A stretch of 12,136 nucleotides of DNA from Opitutales bacterium (GTDB lineage: Bacteria; Verrucomicrobiota; Verrucomicrobiia; Opitutales; Oceanipulchritudinaceae): contig SKLD01000208.1 of the NCBI GenBank assembly GCA_007123395.1, forward strand, positions 1-12,136. Reading direction: 5' to 3'. Position numbers and translations under genes: made by a program. The notes under the pieces are model-generated. The model saw only the letters and a list, made by a program, of their open reading frames with translations, did no database searches and was not told the DNA's origin. How positions within the stretch are numbered: position 1 is the first letter of the stretch; each line of letters begins with the position of its first letter. Below, in pieces: positions 1 through 6,783 of this stretch.

Positions 1-162
1 CGCGGCACGCTCGACGAAGTGGGCGCGGAAATCGTGCAAAGCATCGAGTCGACGGCGGCGGGTCACCCGACAGCCTCCGAGGCCCTCGGGCACCAGGAGT
101 TTGTCCTCGGCTACAAATCCTTTTCACCCATCGGACCATCCTGTCATCCCACCTACCAATGA
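1..162 (+). CDS. UxaA/GarD-family sugar-acid dehydratase, C-terminal end (partial)
   Basis: The open frame enters from the left edge and gives 53 residues before TGA at 160-162. The stretches DEVGAEI and SEALGHQEFVLGYKSF match the conserved C-terminus of the altronate/galactarate dehydratase (UxaA/GarD) family, where a helix starting DEVG is followed by EALGHxEF. The family removes water from sugar acids to give 2-keto-3-deoxy acids. The stop overlaps the ATG of the next gene (ATGA), so the two are co-translated. In the Campylobacter jejuni L-fucose cluster a UxaA homologue acts as the sugar-acid dehydratase beside an SDR, an amidohydrolase and a DapA homologue, exactly the neighbours here, so L-fuconate dehydratase is the favoured role. 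Altronate dehydratase is the alternative. The catalytic portion is outside the window. Confidence 0.75.
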   Translation, partial: RGTLDEVGAEIVQSIESTAAGHPTASEALGHQEFVLGYKSFSPIGPSCHPTYQ

Positions 163-965
163 ACCTGCAACTGGAAAACAAAATCGTAATCGTCACCGGC
201 GGTGCCAAAGGTATCGGAGAATCCATCACACGCACCTTTGCCCGCGAAGGCGCTGTCGTCTGCATCTTCGGGCGCAACCCGGAAGAGGCAAATCGCCTCG
301 TCAAAGCCTGTGCCGCCGAAGGGCAACGGGTGGAGAGTTATCATGTCGAAATGACCGATGAGGCGCGCGTCCGCACCGCTGTTGCCGAAGTTTTGGAAAA
401 GCACAGGCGCATCGATATAGTGGTGAACAATGCCGGAGGCAACGATGCAATCAGCCTGCGCAACACCCCTGCCGCCTTTCGCGACTCGCTCGAAAAGAAC
501 ATCGTCCAGTGTTTTTCCCTCATTCACTACACCCTGGACGCCCTGATTGCCTCGCGGGGCAACATCGTAAACATCGGCTCGAAGTGCTCCGTGACGGGAC
601 AGGGTGGCACAAGTGGATACGCTGCGAGCAAGGGGGCGATGAATGCGCTTACCCGTGAATGGGCGCTCGACCTGGGACGCCAGGGCATCCGTGTAAACTG
701 CGTGATCCCCGCCGAAGTCATCACCCCGCTTTACGAACGCTGGCTCGCCCAGGCGCCCGACCCCAAGGCTGCGCGTGAGCAGCTCGACCAAACCGTTCCC
801 TTCGAGCGGCGGACGACAACGGCGCAGGAGATCGCCGATACGGTGGTCTTTGTCGCCTCGCCCTGTTCATCCCACACAACCGGGCAATTGTTATTTGTCG
901 ATGGCGGCTATGTGCATCTCGACCGCGCTTGCACCCAGCCCACCAGCCACCTGAAAAGCAGCTGA
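159..965 (+). CDS. SDR-family sugar dehydrogenase, probable L-fucose dehydrogenase
   Basis: This 268-residue protein is a classical short-chain dehydrogenase. It shows the TGGAKGIG nucleotide-binding loop (13-20), NNAG (90-93), N114, and the catalytic S141, Y154 and K158 in YAASK, ending in the usual FVDGGY. FGR at 37-39 after the second strand lacks an acidic residue at the NAD-specifying spot, so cofactor choice is uncertain. The predicted reaction is oxidation of L-fucose to L-fuconolactone in the cytoplasm. That specificity is inferred from the downstream lactonase and aldolase and from analogy to C. jejuni FucX, which also takes D-arabinose. ATG at 159 overlaps the preceding stop; there is no separate Shine-Dalgarno, which fits translational coupling. 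L-rhamnose, L-galactose or D-arabinose are other possible substrates. Confidence 0.88.
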   Translation: MNLQLENKIVIVTGGAKGIGESITRTFAREGAVVCIFGRNPEEANRLVKACAAEGQRVESYHVEMTDEARVRTAVAEVLEKHRRIDIVVNNAGGNDAISLRNTPAAFRDSLEKNIVQCFSLIHYTLDALIASRGNIVNIGSKCSVTGQGGTSGYAASKGAMNALTREWALDLGRQGIRVNCVIPAEVITPLYERWLAQAPDPKAAREQLDQTVPFERRTTTAQEIADTVVFVASPCSSHTTGQLLFVDGGYVHLDRACTQPTSHLKSS

Positions 966-998
966 ATTTCCAATCTGCCAGCAACCCCCGTTAAACCC

Positions 999-1856
999 AT
1001 GATTGACACCCACCAGCACCTCATCTCTCCGGACCGCTTCACCTACGCCTGGGCGGCGGATGTGCCACAACTTCAGGGCGCTTTTACCTTGGATACGTAT
1101 CAGGAACTCGCGTGCGACGCGGGCATTGAGGGCAGCTTGTTTATGGAGGTGGACGTGGCTCCCGCTGAATCCGCCGGAGAGGCGCGTTTCTTCTGCGAAC
1201 TCGCGATGGACCCGGTGAACCGCATCCTCGGGGTGATCGCAGGTGCGCGACCCGAGGCAGAAGCGGGTTTTGAGGAGCATCTCGATGCCATTACCCATCC
1301 CAAACTGAAGGGTATTCGCCGCGTCCTGCATACCCAGCCGGACACGCTTTCCACGACCGCGCACTTCCGCGCCAATCTCCGCATTCTCGGGCAACGGGGT
1401 TTACCCTTTGATTTGTGCATGCGGCAGGATCAGCACGCCCGCGCGCTCGACCTCATCCGCGCCTGCCCCGGGACTCAATTCATCCTCGATCATTGCGGTG
1501 TCCCCGAGGTTGCGGCCAACGACGCTCCGGCGGGTGAGGGCTTTCAAGCGTGGCGGCAATCCATCCTCCGCCTCGGCGGTGAGTCCAACCTCTGCGGCAA
1601 ACTCTCCGGCCTGACCACCTATGCGGCAGATTCCCAGCGAAACGCCAAAGCCTTGCAGCCCTACATCGACACCATGCTGGAGGCATTCGGCCCAACCCGC
1701 CTCGTCTGGGGCGGCGACTGGCCGGTCGTCAATCTCGGCAGCGGGCTTCCGCGCTGGTGCGAACTCACTCGCGAACTCATTGCCCCCCTGACTCCCGAAG
1801 AGCAGCAGATGATCCTTTCCGCCAACGCCCGCCGCATTTACGCTTTACACACATGA
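999..1856 (+). CDS. COG3618-type amidohydrolase, probable L-fuconolactonase
   Basis: This 285-residue TIM-barrel hydrolase of the Amidohydro_2 group has DTHQHL (H5, H7) at the N-terminus, KGIRRVLH at 104-111, DHCG (H165), CGKLSGL at 199-205 and GGDWPV (D240), all hallmarks of the COG3618 sugar lactonases. The length is normal for the family. It would open L-fuconolactone to L-fuconate between the SDR and the UxaA-type dehydratase. Characterised relatives include Burkholderia L-fuconolactonase and the C. jejuni Cj0487 protein. It begins 33 bases after the SDR stop, at an ATG preceded by AACCC and no Shine-Dalgarno, and its stop overlaps the next start as ATGA. Hydrolysis of a related aldonolactone (rhamnono-, galactono-, arabinono-) cannot be excluded from sequence. 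Confidence 0.86.
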   Translation: MIDTHQHLISPDRFTYAWAADVPQLQGAFTLDTYQELACDAGIEGSLFMEVDVAPAESAGEARFFCELAMDPVNRILGVIAGARPEAEAGFEEHLDAITHPKLKGIRRVLHTQPDTLSTTAHFRANLRILGQRGLPFDLCMRQDQHARALDLIRACPGTQFILDHCGVPEVAANDAPAGEGFQAWRQSILRLGGESNLCGKLSGLTTYAADSQRNAKALQPYIDTMLEAFGPTRLVWGGDWPVVNLGSGLPRWCELTRELIAPLTPEEQQMILSANARRIYALHT

Positions 1857-2863
1857 ACGCACACCTATCCGGCATCTTTGTTCCCAACATCGTTCCCTAC
1901 GATGCACAGGGGCGTATTCACAAAGACGAACTGCGGCGCATCATCCGCTGGCTGGGCGACAAGGGCGTCACCGGATTTTATCCCAACGGCAGTATGGGCG
2001 AGTTTATCCGCCTGAGTTACGAAGAGCGCAAGCAAGTCGTCAAAATCGTCAGCGAGGAGGCCGACGGCCGTCCCGTCCTTGCCGGTGCGGCCGAGCCCAA
2101 CGTCGATCTGGTCCTCGATATGTGCGCCCACTGTGCCGACCTCGGCTGCCGTGCGGTTTCCATCACCGGTCCTTACTACTACAAGCTAACGCAGGAGAGC
2201 ATTGAGGCGTATTTCCGCGAACTTGCCGCCAAGTCGCCTATCGACATTGTCATTTACAACATTCCCGCCTTTGCTAACGAGATCAGTATTCCCGTGCTCA
2301 AGCGCCTCGCCCTCGATTGTCCCCGCATCGTTGGAACCAAAGACACCTCCCGCGACATGCCCCGCTACTTGCGGGTCTTGCATGAAATCAAATCCCAGCG
2401 CCCGGACTTTTCCGTCCTCATCGGCTGGGAGGAATTACTCTGCGACGCCCTCTTCATGGGCGGAGACGGCGGCACACTCTCCAGTGCCGGAGTCGTCCCG
2501 GAAGTGATCATGAAGATTTACCATGCCGCCCGCAAGGGTGACTGGGAGAGTGCGAAACACGGGCAGTTTAAGCTCCTCGATCTGTTCGCCCTCATGGTCA
2601 ATGCCCCCAACTTCCCCGAAGGCTTTCGCGCCGGTTATGAACTGCGCGGCTTCCATCCCGGAAAGGCCCGCTTCCCGCTCTCCGATTCGGAGCGCGAGCA
2701 AATGACCAGCATTCGTTCCCGCATCGCCTGCGTCCTCGCCGAATGCGGTTTCTCTGAAGCCGCCCACGCCTGTGTTTCCAAGCATCCCCGCCCCGATGCG
2801 ATGCGTGCGGAGGTCGAGGAAATCGTGCGCCGGGTCATGGCCTCGCTGCAAACCCCGCGCTAA
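1853..2863 (+). CDS. DapA/KDPG-type class I aldolase with C-terminal extension, probable 2-keto-3-deoxy-L-fuconate aldolase
   Basis: The start was set at ATG 1853, which overlaps the lactonase stop; the frame is open further upstream, but that would overlap the lactonase by about 100 bases. The protein has 336 residues and is a DHDPS-family (beta/alpha)8 aldolase: NGSMGEF (45-51, pyruvate carboxylate binding), YNIPAF with Tyr135, and GTKDTS with the Schiff-base Lys163. The family forms or cleaves pyruvate-derived aldols. Here it should split 2-keto-3-deoxy-L-fuconate into pyruvate and L-lactaldehyde, as proposed for the DapA homologue of the C. jejuni fucose cluster. Family members are about 290-310 residues. 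The extra tail (about 300-336) is a Pro/Ala/Cys-containing linker followed by an amphipathic helix resembling a BMC encapsulation peptide. The next gene, a BMC shell protein, starts 3 bases after the stop. Confidence 0.85.
   Translation: MNAHLSGIFVPNIVPYDAQGRIHKDELRRIIRWLGDKGVTGFYPNGSMGEFIRLSYEERKQVVKIVSEEADGRPVLAGAAEPNVDLVLDMCAHCADLGCRAVSITGPYYYKLTQESIEAYFRELAAKSPIDIVIYNIPAFANEISIPVLKRLALDCPRIVGTKDTSRDMPRYLRVLHEIKSQRPDFSVLIGWEELLCDALFMGGDGGTLSSAGVVPEVIMKIYHAARKGDWESAKHGQFKLLDLFALMVNAPNFPEGFRAGYELRGFHPGKARFPLSDSEREQMTSIRSRIACVLAECGFSEAAHACVSKHPRPDAMRAEVEEIVRRVMASLQTPR
2798..2848 (+). other. Putative BMC encapsulation peptide at the aldolase C-terminus
   Basis: Residues 316-332 of the aldolase read AMRAEVEEIVRRVMASL. 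Hydrophobic residues M317, V321, I324, V325, V328, M329 and L332 fall on one face of a helix, with charged E/R residues on the other. This is the pattern of the roughly 17-residue helices that target cargo to BMC shells (for example on PduD, PduP and BMC aldolases). It lies at the extreme end of the protein after a linker containing KHPRPD, outside the DHDPS core. Assignment is by pattern only. Confidence 0.65.
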
Positions 2864-2866
2864 CCC

Positions 2867-3499
2867 ATGAATTCCTGTTTCGCCGGCCTTGAAACCGCGT
2901 TCATTAGCGTGACCTCTCTGGTCGCCGACTGCATGGCCAAAGCCGCCGACATCCGTATCCTCGGGTTCGAGCCAACCGGTATTGAGACCATTCTTATCCG
3001 CATCGCAGCCGATCGTCCCGACTCCCTCCGGGCGGCCCTCGACGCCGGTCGTGCCCGCGCCATCGAGCTGGGCATACCGGAGCCCTCCGAGGTGCTCCTC
3101 GCCCGTCCCGATCCCGCGCTCTTCCGCCTCAACGACAATCCCAACACCATCAACGCTATCTACGGCGGACGCGAGGAAATGCGCCCTGATGACAATCCGA
3201 ATCCACCCACCAAAAATCCACTTATGAAAAACAAAGCCATCGGTATACTCGAAACCCAGGGACTCACCGCCGTCCTTGAAGCGACCGACGCAATGCTCAA
3301 ATCGGCCGACGTCCAGCTCGTCGGCAAAGAAAAGATCGGTGCCGCCTACGTCGCCATCACCATCTCCGGCAACGTCGCCGCCGTAAAAGCCGCAATCGAA
3401 GCCGGTGCGCAAGCGGTCGGCTCGCTCGGCAAGCTCATCGCCGCCCACGTCATCGCCCGTCCACACGAAGAGTTGACACGGATCCTGCCAAAATTGTGA
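2867..3499 (+). CDS. Tandem-domain BMC shell protein (two fused pfam00936-like domains)
   Basis: The protein has 210 residues. Residues about 5-88 form a divergent BMC domain: AKAADIRILGFEPTGIETILIRI, then RAALDAGRARAIELG and a final LLARPDPALF strand. Residues 120-210 form a canonical hexamer-type domain: KAIGILETQGL, EATDAMLKSADVQLVG, EKIGAAYV and AHVIARPHEELTRILP, close to shell proteins of the Planctomycetes/Verrucomicrobia fucose/rhamnose microcompartment. Residues about 89-119 are a polar Asn/Pro-rich linker. It would assemble as a pseudohexameric tile in the polyhedral shell that retains lactaldehyde. It starts 3 bases after the aldolase stop, so it belongs to the same operon. Met120 could be an internal start giving a free 91-residue BMC-H. 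A tandem BMC-T-like trimer is the simplest reading, although the linker is longer than usual. Confidence 0.87.
   Translation: MNSCFAGLETAFISVTSLVADCMAKAADIRILGFEPTGIETILIRIAADRPDSLRAALDAGRARAIELGIPEPSEVLLARPDPALFRLNDNPNTINAIYGGREEMRPDDNPNPPTKNPLMKNKAIGILETQGLTAVLEATDAMLKSADVQLVGKEKIGAAYVAITISGNVAAVKAAIEAGAQAVGSLGKLIAAHVIARPHEELTRILPKL
3224..3499 (+). other. Possible internal translation start giving a stand-alone BMC-H
   Basis: ATG at 3224 (Met120 of the fused protein) opens with MKNKAIGILETQGL, the normal N-terminus of a full-length BMC-H, and the product would be 91 residues, the usual family size. The preceding bases are A/C-rich (CCACCAAAAATCCACTT) with no Shine-Dalgarno, much like other leaders in this window. 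Nothing in the sequence proves initiation here. Confidence 0.3.
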
Positions 3500-3680
3500 C
3501 TTCAGAGAAAGAACAAGAAAGAGGTGATCTCACCCCGTTCCCATTCCCGATCTCGATTCTTAATCTTGATCCCCGGATTCTTCTTCTGCCGAGCTTGCCC
3601 GTTTTTTGCCGGGAATGAGTTCGAAGATGGGGTGAACGATTCTTGTGGGAAGTGTTATAGGTGTCCCAATGTTGAACTAA

Positions 3681-3824
3681 GGCCGCCGCAAAGATGCATC
3701 TGCGGCTATACCTGCAGAGCTTTCTGCCCGCCTTCGCCGTGTCGAGGCATGGGTCGAGATCGACGGCGAGTACGTGCTGCTGCGCTTCGTCGCTTTCCAG
3801 AAAAGCCCAGCTCAACCCTCATAA
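3681..3824 (+). pseudogene. 3' remnant of an unidentified gene
   Basis: Between in-frame stops at 3678 and 3822 the sequence encodes about 47 residues that look like the end of a real protein: IPAELSARLRRVEAW followed by VEIDGEYVLLRFVAF. Charged and hydrophobic residues alternate as in an amphipathic helix plus beta hairpin, and the codons are GC-rich at third positions like neighbouring genes. No ATG or GTG lies near its 5' end, and all upstream frames contain stops, so I read it as a decayed gene end. I do not recognise the family. An imperfect inverted repeat (GCCGCA ... TGCGGC, 3685-3706) sits at its left border. Confidence 0.4.
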
Positions 3825-3880
3825 CCCCTCAGGCTTCCCCTCTTCAACCATGCCTATTGGATACAGGAACGCAAAGGACA

Positions 3881-3908
3881 TTGACAGATCGCGCTCCGAA
3901 CCTACTTT
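3881..3908 (+). promoter_or_regulatory. Weak sigma70-like promoter candidate for the GH95 gene
   Basis: TTGACA at 3881-3886 is a perfect -35 hexamer. TACTTT at 3903-3908, 16 bases on, is a poor -10. It sits about 90 bases before the GH95 ATG. A separate promoter is expected because the gene is 500 bases from the BMC operon, but the -10 match is weak. Confidence 0.25.
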
Positions 3909-3999
3909 CCAGCCTTTTCCCTGAACAGCTGCGCGCGGCTTGCTTGCAGCCCGGATCAGGGAGTTTGCAAATCAACTAATCCATCAGGATTCATTCGGA

Positions 4000-6354
4000 A
4001 TGAAACAAAAGAAAAAAGCGAAACGCGGAGCAGCCAATACAGCCCCCGGCAAAAATAACCTCGTCATCTGGCACGACAACCCCGCCTCGGAATGGAACGA
4101 AGCCACCCCGGTCGGCAACAGCCGCCTCGGAGCCATGATCCACGGGAATGTCATCAGCGAGCGGATTCAACTCAACGAGAACTCGCTCTGGTCCGGTGCG
4201 CCACAAGACGCCGACAACCCCGAGGCGCTCGGAAAACTCACGGAAATCCGTACCATGCTTTTCAACGGAAAATACCGCGAGGCAATGCAACTGGCCGAGA
4301 CATACATGGTTTGTCGCGGCATCGGCTCGAACCGCGGACGCGGCGCGAAGGTGGCATTCGGCAGTTACGAAACACTCGGCGATCTCAACCTCGTCTTCAG
4401 CCATCCGCATGACGCCGAAGTCATCGGCTACCGCCGCTCGCTCGAGCTGGACTCCGCCATCTCCACCGTCACCTATTCGATCAATGGCGTGAATTTCCGC
4501 AGGGAAACATTCGCCAGCGCGCCGGACAACGCCATCGTCATCCGCATCACCGCAGACGAACCCGAAGCACTTGATTTCCACGTTTCATTGAACCGCTGCG
4601 AAGCCTTCACAACCCTGCACGACGGCGATTCCCGCCTCCTCATGCATGGCCAACTCTGGAATGGCGAAGGCCCGCACGGCATGAAATACGCCGCCCGCCT
4701 TGCCGTCAAAACCGGACAGGGAAACATCTCCCGCGAAGGTGAGGGGCTCCGCGTTTCCGGTGCCTCCGACGTCACATTACTCGTTACCGCCGCAACAGAC
4801 TACCGCATGTCCCTGCCGGACTGGCGGGACGGCGACCCCATGGCAATCTCGCTCGAACACCTCGATGCCGCCGCCGCCAAGTGCCCGGACGCCATGCGCG
4901 AAGATCACATCGTGGACTACCGTTCCCTGTTCCGCCGCGTTTCGATTGACCTCGGAGAGAACCCGGATGTCGCCGACATGCCCACAGACAAAAGGATCAT
5001 CGCAATGCGCGGGGGCGATACCGACCCAGGCTTGATCACGATGTTTTTCCAGTTTGGCCGCTACCTCCTTATCAGTTCCTCCCGCCCCGGCACTATGCCA
5101 GCCAACCTCCAGGGAATTTGGGCGGATACCGTCTCGCCGCCATGGAGCGCCGATTACCATGCCAACATCAACATCCAGATGAATTACTGGCATGCCGAGA
5201 TGGCCAACCTCCCGGAATGCGTCGAGCCGCTCACCCGATACATTGAATTCCTCTCCGGTCCGGGTGCGCGCACCGCGCACATCCACTACGGCGCGCGGGG
5301 ATGGACTGCCCACACGATCACCAACCCGTGGGGCTTCACATCGCCGGGCGAGCGTCCCAGCTGGGGCCTTTCGCCGTCCGCCGGCGCATGGCTCGCTCAG
5401 CACCTATGGGAACATTACGCGTTCTCGATGGATGAGGACTACCTCCTGCGCGTCCTCCCGGTGCTGCGGGCGTCCGCCGAGTTCGGCCTCGACTGGCTCG
5501 TCCAACACCCGGTCACCGGAAAACTCGTCGCCGGCCCGGCCACATCCCCCGAAAACACATTCATCACGGCGACCGGCGAGAAATGCAGCCTCTGCATGGG
5601 CCCCGCCATGGAGCAGCAGATCGTCTGGGACAGCTTTGCCAACTACCTCGAGGCAACCCGCATCCTCGGCCTCAATGAACCAACGGCCGAAGAAGTCAAG
5701 AACGCCATGCCCCGAATGCTCGGTCCGCAAATCGGCTCGGACGGGCGACTCATGGAATGGAGCGAGGAATTCAAGGAAGCCGAACCGGGCCACCGCCACA
5801 TCTCTCACCTCTTCGCCCTCCACCCGGGTCGCCAGATGAGCCGCAGCGAAACACCGGACCTCGCCGAGGCCGCACGCCAGTCGATCCTCGGACGCCTCGC
5901 ACACGGCGGAGGCCACACCGAATGGAGCCGCGCGTGGATCGTCTGCTTCTGGGCACGCTTGGGCGACGGCGCGAAAGCCGGCGAAAACATGGACGCGTTG
6001 ATCACCCGATCTACCCTCCGGAATTTGTTCACCACTCATCCGCCATTCCAGATCGACGGCAATTTCGGCGGCGTCGCCGGAGTGTGTGAAATGCTCCTCC
6101 AAAGCCATGCCAACGAAATCGATCTCCTCCCCGCACTCTCACCCTCATGGACCAAAGGCTCCGTCACCGGCCTCCGCGCCCGCGGCGGTTACGAAGTCGA
6201 TATCGAATGGGCCGACAACTCACTCGTCTCGGCAACCATCCGCAACCTCGGCGGCAAACCCGGGACCCTCGTGCGATATGGTGAAAAGACCAAAAATATC
6301 CACGTCCCGGATGGCGGCTCCGTGACCTTGGATGAAACTCTCGAAATAGAGTGA
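4000..6354 (+). CDS. GH95 family glycosidase, probable alpha-L-fucosidase
   Basis: The chosen start at 4000 (MKQKKKAKRG) has AGGA 10 bases upstream and gives 784 residues, a normal GH95 length; an in-frame ATG at 3940 adds only a poorly conserved stretch. The N-terminal GH95 domain is clear: WHDNPASEWNEATPVGNSRLGAMI and ERIQLNENSLWSG. The catalytic barrel carries PANLQGIW, NINIQMNYW (N389, N391), SPENTF (E518) and QIDGNFGG (D686). By analogy to the Bifidobacterium enzyme AfcA these correspond to the Asn/Asp base system and the Glu general acid. The family is an inverting alpha-1,2-L-fucosidase, with some alpha-L-galactosidases. There is no hydrophobic signal sequence from either start, so it appears to be cytoplasmic and to act on imported oligosaccharides, feeding L-fucose to the upstream operon. 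Confidence 0.92.
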   Translation: MKQKKKAKRGAANTAPGKNNLVIWHDNPASEWNEATPVGNSRLGAMIHGNVISERIQLNENSLWSGAPQDADNPEALGKLTEIRTMLFNGKYREAMQLAETYMVCRGIGSNRGRGAKVAFGSYETLGDLNLVFSHPHDAEVIGYRRSLELDSAISTVTYSINGVNFRRETFASAPDNAIVIRITADEPEALDFHVSLNRCEAFTTLHDGDSRLLMHGQLWNGEGPHGMKYAARLAVKTGQGNISREGEGLRVSGASDVTLLVTAATDYRMSLPDWRDGDPMAISLEHLDAAAAKCPDAMREDHIVDYRSLFRRVSIDLGENPDVADMPTDKRIIAMRGGDTDPGLITMFFQFGRYLLISSSRPGTMPANLQGIWADTVSPPWSADYHANINIQMNYWHAEMANLPECVEPLTRYIEFLSGPGARTAHIHYGARGWTAHTITNPWGFTSPGERPSWGLSPSAGAWLAQHLWEHYAFSMDEDYLLRVLPVLRASAEFGLDWLVQHPVTGKLVAGPATSPENTFITATGEKCSLCMGPAMEQQIVWDSFANYLEATRILGLNEPTAEEVKNAMPRMLGPQIGSDGRLMEWSEEFKEAEPGHRHISHLFALHPGRQMSRSETPDLAEAARQSILGRLAHGGGHTEWSRAWIVCFWARLGDGAKAGENMDALITRSTLRNLFTTHPPFQIDGNFGGVAGVCEMLLQSHANEIDLLPALSPSWTKGSVTGLRARGGYEVDIEWADNSLVSATIRNLGGKPGTLVRYGEKTKNIHVPDGGSVTLDETLEIE

Positions 6355-6783
6355 CCAACTCCGGGCCGCCCAAACGGGAAACCATATCCGTACAAGCGAA
6401 TAGGAGCAAACCGCCAACACCTGAACAGTCGCGATAAAGAAGAAGAAAGAAAAATCAGGGAAGAGAATGCCATTTCTCCCTTGACATGTGGCGGAAATTT
6501 TTCGCATTTTGGCGCGGAACTGCATCCTCCCCATGACCGATGCCCGAATGACTGTTTGTAAACTGCTCTCGTTCATCGCGCATCCGATCGCGGCTGTTGG
6601 CGTCGGTCCGCATGTTTACGCCGGAACGGGTGCCTATTACACCTCGGTGCGCCTTGTCTCCCGGCGGACGGTCCGCAACGAGACGGGGAACGACGAAGGC
6701 TTGAAAAAGCGCCCGCCGGATACATCCGGCGGGCGCAGATGTGTCAGGAAGCAATCTCTCCCCGACACCCACTCAATACCCAA
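6355..6783. other. Intergenic region between convergent GH95 and PEP-CTERM genes
   Basis: About 430 bases between two converging genes. No gene is supported on either strand: the frame opening at 6488 runs through the terminator and into the 3' end of the PEP-CTERM gene. The region contains the strong minus-strand terminator at 6703-6736 and a 13-base palindrome (GCGGAC G GTCCGC, 6664-6676) of unknown meaning. No clear intrinsic terminator for GH95 is seen. Confidence 0.6.
6703..6736 (-). terminator. Intrinsic terminator of the minus-strand operon
   Basis: Two 13-base arms (GCGCCCGCCGGAT at 6709-6721 and its exact complement at 6724-6736) form a very GC-rich hairpin. Read on the minus strand it is followed immediately by TTTTTCAA. 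It lies 47 bases past the PEP-CTERM stop, the expected place for a Rho-independent terminator. Confidence 0.88.

Larger units (their letters stand above)
3500..3999 (+). other. Intergenic region between the BMC operon and the GH95 gene
   Basis: About 500 bases lie between the shell protein stop and the fucosidase start. I see no complete gene. Short plus frames (for example 3524-3979) have compositions rich in Arg, Cys and Pro with no recognisable domain. A protein-like gene remnant lies at 3681-3824 and a weak promoter candidate at 3881-3908. A short dyad (GGTGA/TCACC, 3523-3534) follows the BMC gene but has no T-tract, so no convincing intrinsic terminator is visible for the operon. Confidence 0.6.

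Noticed and set aside
2435..3466. Long minus-strand frame (343 codons) opposite the aldolase and shell genes
   Set aside because: Its protein is Gly/Asp-rich with no recognisable motif and is the mirror of GC-rich plus-strand genes that have clear domains.
3524..3979. Plus-strand frame in the 500-base gap before GH95
   Set aside because: Arg/Cys/Pro-rich, no domain or start signal; the same DNA reads as a better protein remnant in another frame at 3681-3824.
6481..6510. TTGACA at 6481 as a promoter
   Set aside because: At suitable spacing there is only GCATTT or similar, and no gene lies downstream on the plus strand.
6664..6676. Palindrome GCGGAC G GTCCGC
   Set aside because: Short, isolated, no adjacent promoter or T-tract; not enough for an operator or terminator call.
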